A stretch of DNA of 64,000 bases from NCBI GenBank assembly GCA_025766275.1, contig JAFKAC010000207.1:1-64000 (forward strand), written 5' to 3'. Source of the DNA: Lactarius indigo (lineage: Eukaryota > Basidiomycota > Agaricomycetes > Russulales > Russulaceae). Below, piece by piece: positions 23,032 to 36,800 of this stretch. Below the pieces are notes generated by a model. It ran no database searches. It was not told the origin of the DNA and saw only the letters and a list, made by a program, of their open reading frames with translations. Position numbers and translations under genes: made by a program. How positions within the stretch are numbered: the first letter of the stretch is position 1; every line of letters starts with the position of its first letter.

Positions 23032-24043
23032 GATGACAGTGTGTTTTCTGAGGTAAAGGAGGAAAGAGTCGCTGGCCCAGCGCCCCATGGCTTTAACGAC
23101 GTTGAAAGGGACCCCACGAAGGAGGTATTTGAGAGTTGAGCTGATTCAAATGCCATGCCCTTGTAGGGGCTCCAGACCGGCTGCATGAGCTGCCTTTCTG
23201 ATCCTTTCCAGGAATTTGGCCTTTGTGAGGGGATGATGCACGTTCTGTTGAAGTGCACAACTAACAAGCAAAGGATAAGCTTGAACAGCTAGAGACAGAC
23301 AAGTTACTTCAGAGGTAGAAGGAACTCTAATACCATCACTACACACCTAGAAACAGACAAGTAGAGGTGAAAGAAGTAAGGTAGAAAGAAGGAACTTACA
23401 CTTCAGAGGTAGAAGGAACTCTGAAGTGTGAAGGCAGAAACAGCAGTCCTTATATATATAGGATGCTTAGCTAATAATGGTCTGTGCACACTTGTGACCC
23501 AAACACAATACTGTCACCAATTTCTCAAGAGTGTCATAGCACAGTGTAACGCATTACGTTGATCGTGACGGACCTCACAGCTGTGCAATCTTTGTACTTG
23601 CGCTGCAATACCACTATAATAACTGTGTTACCTCACAAGTATTTCATCCATACCATAACACCTATGACCGGTCTCGCTGGTTGGGGCTCCACCATGGTGC
23701 CCTAATGACTACTGCGTTCATTCTGTACAACTGACACAACCACAATATATTATACACAGCCACGATATGTAATGTTCTTTCTGCCTGTAACATTTGTACA
23801 CAGCGATGTTGATTGTAATGGAATTACAGCACTGTTGTGACATATACAGGCTAGGCCTGGTGGTGGCAACACTATGCCTCCATCCCACCTTCTCAAGCTT
23901 GTGCGAACACCATCAAGTACATACTTGCATACCCCAGTATTGTCATTTTTGTCCATCCCAGCATTCAACACTCAATATGTAAACTCAGTAGTCATACATG
24001 GCTACGTCAAGCTCACTGTGAACACTGCCATCATCCGCACTGT
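23032..24043. other. No recognisable gene
   Basis: Contains a short direct repeat (ACTTCAGAGGTAGAAGGAACTCT at about 23300 and 23400) but no coding sequence or element end that I recognise. Confidence 0.5.
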
Positions 24044-24048
24044 CTGAG

Positions 24049-24463
24049 TGTCACAAACGCCCTATACCCTTCTCTTCTCTCCCTTCTTTTCCATTTCTTC
24101 ACTTCTTCATTCTGCTGGCATTTGCTTCGCTGGCATCCGCTGTGCTGGCATTTGTACTGCCTCGCTGGCATCCCCAGACACTAGCTATATAAACCCTGTA
24201 ACACGCCCTGTATTTCCTTAGCTTTGGCTTTGTCAATCTACTGTCTTGTCCCTCAGTACAATCCTCTCTTCTCTATCACAGCCCTCTTCTCTATAGCCTA
24301 GCTCTTGTGCTTGAACAAGAGGACCTTTGTCACTGTCCAGTTGACAGTGGCAATTGTATCAGAACTTAGGAGCCCATCCACTCAGTGGGGGTCCAACTCT
24401 GAGTCCTTTGCCTCAGGCAGGATCAGTTACAGAATGAATGCACGCCCCGGCAGTGGCGTGACA
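24049..24463 (+). repeat. Solo LTR, family E copy 2, TSD CTGAG
   Basis: 415 bases, TGTCACAAACG to GGCGTGACA, flanked by CTGAG at 24044-24048 and 24464-24468. TATATAAACCCTGTA lies at about 24185. It carries several GCTGGCAT words upstream of the TATA box, as does its relative at 13269-13672. Confidence 0.9.
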
Positions 24464-24479
24464 CTGAGCCAATGCTTGA

Positions 24480-27400
24480 TCAGTCTCCATCCTCTATTTC
24501 ATTCCCCTTGGTGATTTCAATTTCCGTTTGATCAGTTTGGGCGTTTGCTGGGTTGTCAAGTTCCCTGTCAGATGTTGAAGCAATAAGCGCATTTGCTTCA
24601 TGAGCAAAATCAGGGGGGTTGTGGTGACCGATACCCCAACCAAGGTATTGCATCATCATGTCTCTATCTACGAACCTGGGTGGTATATACGTTAGCAAAC
24701 ATATTGAAGGATTAGTTCAAGTTCATATGTACCTTGAGACATAGTAATTGACCCAATCTCCCGTCACAAAGTCCCGTGCCTGGGATGGTGACAGTAACTG
24801 TGTCATTTTTCCGCAGGAAAATGCTGGTATCAAATGGCAAGCTTGAAAATCACACATGCTGGATTGAGGAAGCCAAATGTACCTGACGGATTGTTTTCTG
24901 GAACCCAGCTGATCCTGTCCAGTCTACAGGTCCCAGGTCCCCCTTGCCAGTCGGGTTCATGTCCAAACCATCATATGAACAAGAAGTCGACACGTTCTGG
25001 TTGACTGCAGAAATTTGGACCAAAATATATGTTTGCATGGTATATACCCAAAACCCACGCATACCAGAAGGGGTGGTGAGCATCATTGCAAGCCCTTAGC
25101 ATGACATCATGGTGTGATGTGTTGCAGTTGATTGAGTTGCAGTCTTGGGTTATGTCATATGTTGTGTAGTTGAATGTTGTGGTCGCATGCGAGAGAATTG
25201 TGTTGTGCTGGATCTTCACATTTGCAAGCTCTGTACTTGTATATTTGGGCTTGTTGCTGACAGTGACCTGGTGGAGATGACAGGCTAGGAGGTGTGATAG
25301 CAGGCTGTTATGAAAGTCCTTGCGTAGCTAGTTAGTATCGGAATACATTCTCATTCTGCACCCTGGTACTTACCTTAAAAGCAGGTTCAACGGCATTTTT
25401 GGGCTCGTTGAGAAACTGTGGGAGGTACAATTTATTAGATTGATCCTGGGCAATATGATACCAATTCCCGGGAAGGTCCTTCACACGAGGGTTGACACAA
25501 GGGGTCTCTGCCTCAGCTTCAGCCGCAACCATTTTGTCATTCATCCATTCGTGGACCTGTTCAACCACGTCTCTATTAATCATTTGGTCAATAAAACATT
25601 GCTTATTAGTGTGCATGTATCATCTCTTGATGTTGCAATGCTCCAGTTCACCCTGTTGGGACAAAATTGAAAATTCATTAGTAGCTTTTCAAATGCATAC
25701 AAGGCCTTTGAAGCGCACAATCTGGGTACTGTACAAGTCAGTAGTACCGAACATCTTGATAGTTTCGACATAGTCCCCAAGCGCATGTAGCTTATATGTT
25801 GATAGGTTGAAGGTCTTAGGCCGCTTCCCACCAGTGCTGGCAGAGAGCACAGCATTGGCACATTGGCAAGACATCCTCTGTTCTGCCGCCCAGCGTCTTG
25901 CATTGTACTCATGGTTGGTCTCAACCGTGTTGAAACATGGGCAAGTCACCTCCGTGAAGTGGCAAAGCACTTTTGCAAAAAGCACTGTGACATTATCAAG
26001 AACCTTGAGGGTTGTCTCTATATGGATCCACAGCTTGGTGAGGGAATGCCAATACGACACGAGGTATAGAAGACTCAGAACTGAGTCAATGTGTGGCACA
26101 GGCAGTAACCCTTCAAAGCAAGGGATGCAGCACTGGAACACGTCCCATGTGAGTAGATAGAACAACACCAGGTTACACTGCAAGCCAAGCTCACCTGAAG
26201 GATGTCCTCAAAATCCTGGGCAGCAAGTTTCTTTATGTCTGCAATGTTGTGCGTGAATCAATGGATTGTAGATGCACCAAATGATGATATTTGCTGGAAG
26301 CTGTTATGGGGTGAACGTGCTGCAGTGCCACAGTCAAAAAAAGAGTATGCACTGATGATTGAATTCCTGCACAATATTTGCACCACATGAATACAGAATC
26401 CTAACTAGATGGGTGAGTAGGGCTTTCCAAACCCCCAGTTTGAACTTGTGCATGATATCAATGACAAGTGTACGGAAGATGTCGAAGTCGAACTCCTTGA
26501 GTGAGTGGGAAAATATGTTCTAGAGTAGAAATTAGCTTGAAATCACTTACGCACCAAAATATGACTTACCAATGTCGGAATGAGAGAGTGCTCTCTGAGG
26601 AGCCACTCAACACTAGGCTCACTGCCAAGTGCATAACCCCTTTGGTAGATGTTATCGCATGCTTTTTGTACAGTGGCTCGGAATGTTTCATTGTCCTGTC
26701 TGATATTCGTTCGATGAGAGTCTGCATCAGTTGTTGTTCCAAGAGCATGGAATTCTTCCTTCTTGATCATGCACTGTGAACATGGGCACCGTCCCATATC
26801 ACAGATTGTTGCAATCAAGACTCTGTGTATCTGGAGTCACGATGGGGATGTTGCTTTGAGTTATTGTGCTACATACTTTTCAGGGTAATTGGCCGAGTAC
26901 ATGAATATTCGGGGAAAGACTTGACGGACAACATGGTCAGCACAGGTAACAGTAATGCTGTGCTCATAAGTTTTGCAGAACTCAGCATCTAATAAGAGCC
27001 GCCAGACCCCATGAAATAGTTTGTGACGACAGTGGGCAAGGAGTGCTGGTGTCGGTGAGACGCCATGACTTTGTACCTCCTCTGCAAAGGAGTTGGGGAG
27101 CTGAACAGTTTCAGTGTTTTTTTTAAAAAAAAAAAAGTAAACGATCACTCACCAGAGGGACATAACCAACCACTTGAGCAGAATGTGTAGAAGGCTTGCA
27201 CTGAGTATACTTTGACTGATTACCAAAGTAGGCGTAAATCGGCCATGCCTTTGCTTGCCTGAATTGTGTGAGATATGTGGAGTCAGACCATATCATGAAT
27301 GCAGCTATGACACAAGGGTGCACTGAGTCCAGATGGGCACTAATAAGGTCGTGTTCAGCAGCCAGGAATGTGTCAGAGGAGTATAGCTCTCCCCAGACAT

Positions 27401-28590
27401 GCTCCAGGGGTGTATCACGATAGGGTGGCTGCCAGACTTCTTTATGGCCATACCAGTGCAGCTCCACAGAATTTCTTCCCTCTTAAATAGTTTCCAACAT
27501 GGTTTGCATGAGAGAGTGAGTGCGGATGTTGTGGACAGGGACTTTGTATGCAGGAAAGGGATCACCATCAGGGTCTACCTCATCGTATCGTTGGCTGCAT
27601 GCATGTGCATTTGCCTCCATGTGGTGTGAAGCTGCTGTCGGTTTTTTTCCAGTTGGGACCTCAATGATGATAGTATTGCGTCGCCATCCATTGCCACCCC
27701 ATGGTGACTGAATATCCATGGCTATCACTCTTTCGATTGCTGCAAAGTCAACACCGTCCAGTTTCTTACTCTCAAAGCGTTCATCAAGGAGCACTTTGAC
27801 CACGGAAGCCCAGTCTGAGGAAGAGACAATGCCCTGCATCTGCCTCCAGGTGAGGTTGAATAAAAATGAACTAATATTCGGATAAGGGTAGATGATGTCA
27901 GAGACTTCCCTGTCAGGTTTTGGACAAGATAGGGAGGGGTCCACGGCAAGGGGGTTTCGTGTATCTTCAGAGATGATGACGGCCGTAGATCGTTGGTATT
28001 CTTGTACAAGACCAAACCGATTTGCGGGCACAAAAGTGAAGTGGGGGACATTCTCAATAAGGGACTCATGTCTTTTGTTGCCATCAATAGGAGATGATCA
28101 CCCATTGTTGCTGGCAGCACTAGACAATGGGGGTTTGACTGGGGCATTCTCTAGGACTTTCCAGGTTGGCCAGTGGACCCGTCGGGAAGAGAGTGGCTCT
28201 GCTGACACCGAGACAGCATCACCAATCTCTACATCCTGGAAGAAATATGTGTATCAGCCAGATCTGAATTAATGACAAGTAGTATACATACCAACTGAGC
28301 CAACTCAAAGTCACAAGTATCTGCAGAGGGGGGAACTGATTGCTCAGCCTGTAGTCTGTGGCCATCACTAGCATGAGGCAGAACCTCCTCACATACTTGC
28401 TTTCGGGAGTATGACAGCAACACTCTGAGTTTTTTGATGTTAGAAGGGCCATTCTTCCAAAGTTCTCTTGAGCAATTGTGAGCAGCGGTGCAGTTGTTGT
28501 GGAGGTGTTTGGTGAGGCTAGCTTTGTGTATGAAGAACTGTCCGCATGCTTCACATCAGCTGCTTTTGGAGGCGCTGTGAAGTCAATTCA
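24480..28590 (-). pseudogene. Plavaka-type (CACTA-related) transposase gene, decayed
   Basis: Minus-strand exons collinear with Plavaka transposases of basidiomycetes. At the 5' end (28575-28240) is a C2HC finger (CEACGQFFIHKASLTKHL) followed by a polar segment. Next come PYPNISSFLFNLTWRQMQ (about 27890), the core with LEHVWGELYSSDTF (27400) and HSAQVVGYVPLV (27170), a CPCSQC zinc-ribbon-like segment (26780), the segment FNLSTYKLHALGDYVETIKM with GTTDLYSTQ (25800-25690), then YTTYDITQDCNS (25150), HPFWYAWVLGIYHANI and the C-terminal RFVDRDMMMQYLGWGIGHH (24670). Exons are separated by short introns, but stops and frame changes occur, for instance TGA just before the finger. The protein would cut and paste its own element. 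I could not identify its terminal repeats, so element limits are unknown. Confidence 0.8.
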
Positions 28591-28599
28591 TGGTGGGAC

Positions 28600-31500
28600 A
28601 GCTAGGGGTACCTAGAGGTGGGAACGGTCAACATGTGTAAGGAGGGGGGGTTCATATACCATGTATTTTGAAAGTTGAATGGTTGGTCATGGTGATCAAA
28701 TGGACAGCCGACAGAAATTGCAGGGTAGTTATATTGATTTGGTGTCAAAATATGGCAGCTACAATACTTGTAGATTGGCGACGGGAGTTGAGGAACGGCA
28801 GTGTCATCCAAGTACGCCTGTGCAGTAGCGTGGCATCAAGAAAAACTAGTCAGACAAACAATACAAAGTAAAAGTAAAAGTGAACTTACCTGCACTCAAG
28901 CCAACTGTGAGTGCACAAAAAACCCAACAGAGCGCACACAGTTTGTTTGATGTGCCATCCATAATGGCTGAACATGAAATTCTGAGTCCAGCCAGAGCAC
29001 ACCCGGCAAAATATCTGCTAGTGACCAAACTTCCCAGTAAAATACCCATAAAGATGGATCTGAGTGAGCGATCGAGGTACCAGTTATGAAAATACGCAAG
29101 GCACTCACCTGAAGCCAAGCAGTCACCCATTGCTGCACAACATCAACAGAGTATCCATGGTTTTGTGTCACACAGCAGCCTAGAATAAAAAAAGGTTCGA
29201 TGTGGTTCAAAGTGGGAAGCCAGCACCTGGTAAAATACCTAGAAAAAAGTAGATCAGAATATAAGGATCTGTGTTAGTGATCGGTTTAAGAATAGCTGGA
29301 ATATGCAACGCACTAAGAAGTCCAGTAGACAGTTGGGAAAAAGGGTACTTGATATTCCAAAATTGGTAGTGTTGGAGTTGTGATGCAGAGTTGTGATGTG
29401 CCAATAACAAACAAGGCTTGTTTGTGGCTAGCGTGACACTCAAACTCAGCTGTCATGCTCACACGCTCACATCCTAGCCTCTCCCACTATGTCCCACCTG
29501 ATACATGCACGGGTTTCCATAGTGCTGTGAGTTTTCAAAGTCATGGTTTGGGTCCACCCAGCTAAGCGATGCCATAATGTCCATATATAAGTGGGCTTGC
29601 CGATTGTGAGTCCTAAATTTTTATGTCATCTAACCAAACCCCTCCCTGTGGACAGAGACTACCAGACGCATCCGCCAATGGGCATCGAAGACGGTCCCAT
29701 ACCCTTGGTCCGTCAAGTAAGTCAAGAAGGAGAGCCCATGACAACTGCCCTCACCGTCAACTCCCTCAGCCATGGTTCTCTCCAGCACCACCACCTGCTG
29801 ATGAGCTAGGTTGTCTCTACATGTCAGGACACTGCCCAAAACAACCCGAGCTACCCTGGGTTCAGGGAGGTGTGAAGCTGCATTGCCGATTGTGCAGGCC
29901 TTCACGGGACCTGCTACTTTGTACAGCAGTTGGCCGATTCGGGGGAAACGTCACTCTAAAGCACTGAAGGGCATGCAATGGTGCAGCACTTAGGGGAACA
30001 CAGCGAGCAAAGGGAACTGGGACCCTCAGAGCTCTAAGCTCTGAGGGAAAGCAGACTAAGATTAACTGGGGGAAAGGGGTAGTTACAGGATGTTTATATA
30101 CATGGAAACAGAGGTATTGATCTAAATATAAAGTAGACCCTAGAGGGCAACCAAGTGAGGTCACAAAGCAAAAGGAATGGAATGGGCCAATGCCCAAGAT
30201 TGGCCGAAGCGTGGGAAAGTCGGCTGCCAGAGCGATGGAAAAGTGCCCAATATTGGCTGAAGTGTGGGAAAGTGCGGGCTGCCAGAGCAGTGCAAGATGG
30301 TAGTAAAAGATGACAGATCCAAAAACAGTAATTTACCTGGCCAGCTATGTGCTGGGTGTATTATCCACTCCCAACTGAGATCCTGACTGTCCTCAGTCAC
30401 CAGTGTGCGCAGGAATTTGGTCGGCTTGTGGCACAGGGGTCAGTAACAGTCATCCCCTTGGATGTATCTTGTGTGCTTGAGACTGCCTCATGCAGTAGTA
30501 CTGATGTCTTGGGCTGAATCGTGTTCGCTGGGTGTGCTGTCGCGGGAGTTGCAAATGTGTGTGCTGGTACATGGTGTCATCCTTGACACTCAGCCGAATC
30601 GCCAAAGGTTGCGTGATTGTGGTGCTGTCACTGATACACTTGCACTTGAGGGACTCAGCCGAACTGCTGCTCTTGGTACTGCAAAGTTGCTCTTGTCGCA
30701 CATGCATTTGTGAGACTTGAAAACACGACTACTGATGCCTAAGACTGCTCTGAACTCCTGTGCAAGCTGCAAATGTACATGCAACGCTGGTGCAGTTGCT
30801 GCCACCGGACTGGTAATACTCCTTGCTGTATGTTGCTGCTGATCCACTGGTGTCATGTATGTTGCTGCATGCCCTGTAAACGTCACCACAGGTGCGGTAT
30901 GCTATCGCCGAACTCTTGCTGTGCCATGGGCATCTGCAAGTAAGTGTCGCTGTTGCTGCCCCACTTGTACTCCCAGTGCATGCCGTTCTTGATTAAGTCG
31001 CTCTGCAAGTACCACACACATCACCGCATGTGTTGTAAGTGCTGTCACATGTACTGTTAGTTGTTGCCAATTTTTTGATGGGCCGCAGACATCCGCACAT
31101 GCGAACTGTTATCGCCGAGGCTGAGTTCTTGCACTGTTCTTGTGCCGAGAGTCACTCTTGATGGACTGGTTGCAACCTTCTGCATGCCTTTCCACATAAC
31201 CTGTAAGCGACGTTGCACATGTGGGTGGCCAACCTTAGTCTTCGAGCATGACACGAACATCCATGCACATGGTGCTTTTGTCACTGCAGTTGGGCCCTTG
31301 TGTTTGTGTTCCTCGCCATGCTTGGGGTCATTCTTGTAAGAACTATGTCATATTCCTCCATGCATGCTGTTGTGGAACCTGCAATCGCTACTGTCAATGC
31401 ATGACATTCTCCATGGTATCGAAAATGTTTGAGTCAACGCCTGGGGCTGGTCTGCACCACTGGGCAAGCCGCGACAATCTGTGTGATGCCTGCACAGGCA

Positions 31501-32070
31501 CTGCTGCTGGACTTGTGACCCTCTTCGGCACGCATTGCTACCGGTCTGCTGGTACTGCGCACTTTGCCACGTGTCCATGAGTATTTGCGCATACATGGCA
31601 CTGCCACTGGAGCCTTTGCTTTGTGCTCTTGTCTCTGCCAAACAGATCCCACCTAGATTGCGTTGCGTTCTTCCTTGCACATTGCTGCACAGCCAAAGAG
31701 CACTGCAGCTGATGTGAGACTGCTCTTTGTGAAGGTGGGGCGCTGTCATCGTGGGATTTGTAGACACTTGTGCTGACTTTGACAGGCAATGAGTGTTGAT
31801 GGAAGACCTGTGGGAATGTGTACAATGGCATGGGATAGCTGGTAGTACGTGTGCTGGCCCTAGTTGCTGTGAACTGATTGCTGATGCTACACATGTCTGT
31901 GCACATTGCTGTGGTTACCATAAGTGCTGTCCTGTGTACTGATAGTCATTGCCAATCTTTCGATGGGCTGTGGATGTCTGTGTGCGCATGCTGCTGCTGC
32001 TGAACCTCGCACTTGTGTTCCTCTTCGCACTGGGTACTGCTCTTGAAAGGGCCATGTTGCATTCTTCCAT
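28600..32070. other. Non-coding stretch with a diverged internal duplication
   Basis: No gene is supported. 31060-31400 and 31945-32075 (continuing after the LTR at 32681) are two diverged copies of the same sequence: both contain TTGCCAAT, TTCGATGGGC-like, TTGTGTTCCTC, ATTCCTCCATGCATG or ATTCTTCCATGCATG, and AACCTGCAATCGCTACTGT. Offset about 890 bases. The rest is rich in GTTGCTG and TGCCACTGG words. Open frames on either strand are short and of low complexity. Confidence 0.5.
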
Positions 32071-32075
32071 GCATG

Positions 32076-32680
32076 TGTTGATAAGTGACCCTTGCGCACT
32101 TAGTGGCTCATACGGACCGGACTTACAGATATGGACTGCTGTAGATTAATTAGGACCGCTTTAGATTAGATTTGATTTGATCTGTACAATCTAGGACTTC
32201 TATGACATCACTGTACAATGACATCATATGAACTACACCGGACTCTTCATTGTACTCTTTCCTTTGTTCTCTTTCTAGCGTTATCTTTATTGTGATGTCA
32301 CTATGATATCATCTTAGTCTGGACTCTCTTTGTTTTGCGCTCCTTGTTCTCCATTAACACACTCCTTTGTCCCACATGTAGAACAACGTCCCTTGTACTG
32401 TGTGACCCTATGTTACTTCTCTTGTAGTAGTGTCACTCCTCTGTATAGTATAAATAGTAGGCTTGTATGCTCCTGGTCCACATCAGTTCCTCACTGCTCT
32501 GTGTGCCAGGTATGTCTCCTCCTCTCTAATGTATCATCAGTTCCTCACTGCTCTGTGTGCCAGACTTCCACTTTGCTTCACTCTGCTTGACACCCCTGTG
32601 CTGCTTCCAGCCACCCAGCTTATCTCACCACAGTCCTCTTAGTCCACTGTGAGTATGCTACTTCTGTGTGCTGTTCATCA
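32076..32680 (+). repeat. Solo LTR, family G copy 1, TSD GCATG
   Basis: 605 bases, TGTTGATAAG to CTGTTCATCA, flanked by GCATG at 32071-32075 and 32681-32685. TATAAATAG near 32449. It contains a tandem duplication of about 60 bases (CATCAGTTCCTCACTGCTCT twice at about 32483 and 32529). An inverted copy lies at 38571-39179. Confidence 0.9.
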
Positions 32681-32685
32681 GCATG

Positions 32686-33112
32686 CTGTCACAGAACCTG
32701 CAATCGCTACTGTTGATAAGCAATGTCCACCATAATCTGTGGGCGACCAATGAGCTGCCGCGTGATTGTGGTGTGCTTGTAATCGGGGCTGTGCTTGATA
32801 CCTCTTGATGCAGGATACTCTTCACAAAACTTGATGGCTGCTGTTGTGCATGTCGCTGTGGAACTGGGAAACGCGGTCTGTAGCTCAGCTGGTTGTTACA
32901 AAGGTGTACGCTCGGCATGGGAGCCTGTGTGATCGTAGCTCGCTTGCTATTGATGCTGTATAAGAGGTTGCCTTTACAAAGAAAGGTGGCATCGTGGCTG
33001 AATCAGGGAACCTGTGCACATTGTTGTGTGGCTGGTGAATGCTTGTGCGAAGCTCTGAGTTTGCTAAGACTCCTGCTGTACACTGCCAGGGGTCCGCACG
33101 CACATAATGATC
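32686..33112. other. Flank of the KDZ transposon, no gene
   Basis: Continues the duplicated non-coding sequence interrupted by the LTR at 32076. The last bases before the terminal repeat read ATAATGATC. Confidence 0.5.
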
Positions 33113-33720
33113 AGCGGTGGCTTATGTAATTGATACCCCCAGCTGACGGTGAGAATCTTCTGTGATTCATACTCAGCCGGCACCGGCCGACGTCGGAGAA
33201 TCCGACGTAATTGATAGTCCAACCAGCACCAGCTGGAAGTGGGGTGTCCGCTTTTTGATTATTAGCACACACAAGTCGAAACATGCCTCATAGTAACACA
33301 TATTAGTGACAGGAAGTACAGGGAATATGGATATACAAGGGACGACAAAAGGAACTCAGTGAATGGATGTGGGGGTATGCTTTGATGGTCTGTTGATTGT
33401 GAAACAAGTCAATAAGATGTTTAGAGAGTTTGGATGAAATTGTAATAAGTCCTTACTACTCCAGGAGTTGGAATCAGTGGTCGTGATCATTATTTGATTG
33501 AGGGTAATATTCACATAGAATGAATAGATATAGAAAGGCTATACAAATGTGAAGGGGTTGAAAGATACCATCCCTCATGAATGGACATGACTCGATGCCT
33601 AACCAGCTAATATACCCAAGAATACACCTTGCATTGGCTGGTATCCATATGTGTCCAGTGGATCTATGATTGTAGCAGAGTCAGACACTCCGTCAATGTC
33701 ACCATATACATACTTCTATC
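33113..33720 (+). repeat. KDZ transposon left terminal inverted repeat
   Basis: Starts AGCGGTGGCTTATGTAATTG. Includes the word GTAATTGATA twice (about 33125 and 33205), a GC-rich imperfect palindrome GCCGGCACCGGC and the word GGGGTGTCCGC, all matched in the right repeat. The outer 155 bases are the best conserved; the inner limit is approximate. Confidence 0.85.
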
Positions 33721-33804
33721 CATCTGAATATATTAACATAAGAGTATGGATATCCTGCAAAGAACTGATATCCATCCATATGTAAAATAATGGGAATGCA
33801 TGTG

Positions 33805-36800
33805 TTAGAACAAGTGGATTGATTTAACTTTACAATGTTTTAATGGAGCATCTGTGATTGGGGTGAGGGCCTTAACTGAGCTTCTGGAGAGTTCTTCCCA
33901 TGCATGCATCTGATATGATGCATATGCTTGGTGCCCCTTAAGCGAATCCTGTGCAGCAATGGTCATGAGCTTCTTCCACATCTTTGCCTTGGCATGGAAG
34001 TATGCAGGGACCCATTCAGCTTCATTATGGATGCTGTGCTGCTCCTCCAACCATCGTTCAAACTGTGCCCTTGCACGGAGCCAATGAACCCTTTCAACTG
34101 TTAAATAATTGAGTCCATCAATATAAGCACTGATGAATATGAGAACCTACAATCATCCATCCATGTTCCATCATCTTCAACAGTGTGGCCAAACCCCCAG
34201 ATTCAGGATGTTTGCTTGTTACGCTGTCCTATTGGCTCTGATCCAAGAACCAAGGTTGCTACATGGAAGTCCTCTGCACGTAATCTTGGAAGGTCCTATA
34301 GATTCATTGATGCCTGTCGGAGACTCCGGTATGCATCACGTGCCATGCTATATATGCGTGCATGCTCATGGACAGTAGTATCAACACTGTGTATGGCATT
34401 CCAAGCATGGGTCTTTGTCTGCTGTGTGTTAGCAGGTCTAACCTGAGTGCGGAACAGAGCTGACTTGAATCCAAGGGCAAGGCGGATCCTGTGAATGGAA
34501 TCACTGGCTTGTGCATGGCGTAGCTGTACCTCCTTCCTGGCAAGAGATTGGGCTCCATGCTTGACACACCATTCCCATCCAAGGGATGAGGGAAGAAGAA
34601 TGGGAAGATCTTCTGGATTGATGCCATCCATCCCAGATCCATCCAATGCCTGATGAGTGTGATGATGGAAATCATGACCTGAATGATTGTCATCTGTATT
34701 ATTGGGAGGTCCAAGATCATCCACATGGTCGTACTCTTCATAATTACCCAATGGTGATATTGGGGAATCATCTGTGAGTTTCTGTTGGAGGAGGAAAGAA
34801 TCTCCCTGATGCTCAAATATGTCAATGAGCTTCTGGAGGCGACTCTGCTTATTTTCAATGACTTGGACCTCCTCTGTGTTGATCTTTGGACCATATGCCT
34901 GTAGTTGATATCTGATGGCCAGTCTTCACAGGACATCAGCCAACAGTCACATATACCATTGAAGGGACCAACTGTAGCTCCTGAATCTTTATCCCACAAG
35001 AAATCCAAGATGTTTGCCCATGAGTAGTAATATCTCTACTTTCCTCTGAAATCAGTTGTTGCTGGATTTCTGCACGAGAGGGAGCTAATGATATTCATCA
35101 GTGTAGAATAGATTGGTTTATTGGGTAACAATACCTTTGGATGATGCTGTATCATATATGTCCATTAAAGTAGGGTCTTCATGCCTGTTAGATTGAGCAT
35201 GGTTCTCTGCCTCAAGCCATCGCTTGGTCTTCTTCCTGAAGCATGCATTGAGTGTATTGAATGTCTCAGCACTGAGATCTATTCCAGTTTCCATGCGCTT
35301 CCACCGCTTCAGAAGTGATGGAACTGGAACATGGATTATTATATTAGAATGTAGCATGGATATGGATGTGACAGACCAATGCAGACCATCTTCTTCCAAT
35401 TGGAATGGTTCATGTGTGCATCCAAGACCTCCTGGCGATGGGCCAGGGACATCCCACGGATACTCTGTGAGATATTATTGAGTGGTGCCCACAATGTCTC
35501 AATGATCTCCCCATCCACCTGCTTCGCTCCAGGAATATAGCTTGGTGAAAAGCGGGGTAAGCATGAATCTTGATGGCCATGAATATGAAAGAGGCCAATC
35601 CCAGTCCGAAGTTGTAAAGAGCTAGACAGAGATAACTCTGGGCTCTTTTCCACCCTTTCCCTGAAGTGGACACCATATTGGCACATGATGTCATACATAA
35701 CCAGGGCCACAGGGATGTCCTCCATGTTGTAGGAAAGGGCCTTGCAAAGGCTATAGTCCATATTTATTTGCCTAGCATAAGAGCGATGTCATATCCACAC
35801 CTAGAGTCTTTAAACATTGGACATACCTCTCTCCCTTCTGGAAGTCAACTACAGATGTAGGGACAAAGAATCCATGACAGCATGCAGTTGCCCCGATGCC
35901 TGTAACATCAAGGTGTGGACGACTTGAATTGGCCTGTTCAATGGCCCTATATGTGTTACATGTGCTGGGCTATGAGAATATAAGACAACAGTCACTGTTA
36001 ATAGTATCTGACATACCTGGGAAATCTCTTGCCCACTATGCAGGTGAGCCTTATATGAATTGGGATTTGCCATGAAGGCCATCCCTGCTGACAGCGGAAT
36101 GTCCGCTTCCCCAGTTCTGCATCTCATATGCTCTGCTGAGAAGTTACCATCCATTATAAATGTTCGGATGAGCTGATTCCTTTGAGCAAGTCAACAATGG
36201 GATATTTGACATGTTTAATGAATGCATACGGTTCATCATTATATCTGTCCTTCCAATCATCAGGTAGATTGATACCTGGCTGTGGACAGGCTGGACAGAA
36301 TATGGCCATGGATCCATCATTAGCGGGGTCCCTGACTTGCAGATGTCCCAGACCATTCTGAATCCTATTCCTTAAATCTCGCCATTGCCTGGATGCTCTC
36401 AAGAGCTGTTTGTAGAGATTCTGTAAATGTTTATCAGTGATACAGTATGTGGTGCTGGGATGGCATTGTAACATACTGGGACATGGTCAGGGAACATCCG
36501 ATTGGTGATGCTCTGAAGCTTAGAGTAGTACTGTTGTGCAGTTGTCTTGCACTCCAGGTTGTCAGCCAAGAAGTCATCCAGAACTGAGAAGGTAAATGCA
36601 GTCTCAATCTGCTTGAAGGTTGAAGGAAATATTCCAGCTTGGAGTAGTTGCTCATCATCGGCACCAGCATTGGGGCATATGCAGAAGAGTACATCCATAT
36701 CAAAGACACCTGTCTGATTGACAATTGTGATCAGTGGATTGCCTGACTTTGCGGTCCGTGTGCGTCTTGTGTTTCCCTCAGAGGGATCCAACACATCCCC

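Noticed and set aside
24480..30400. Terminal inverted repeats of the Plavaka element
   Set aside because: I compared flanks by eye and found no convincing inverted ends.
32872..32945. tRNA gene suggested by GTAGCTCAGCTGGTT
   Set aside because: No T-arm, acceptor stem or anticodon arm can be folded around it.
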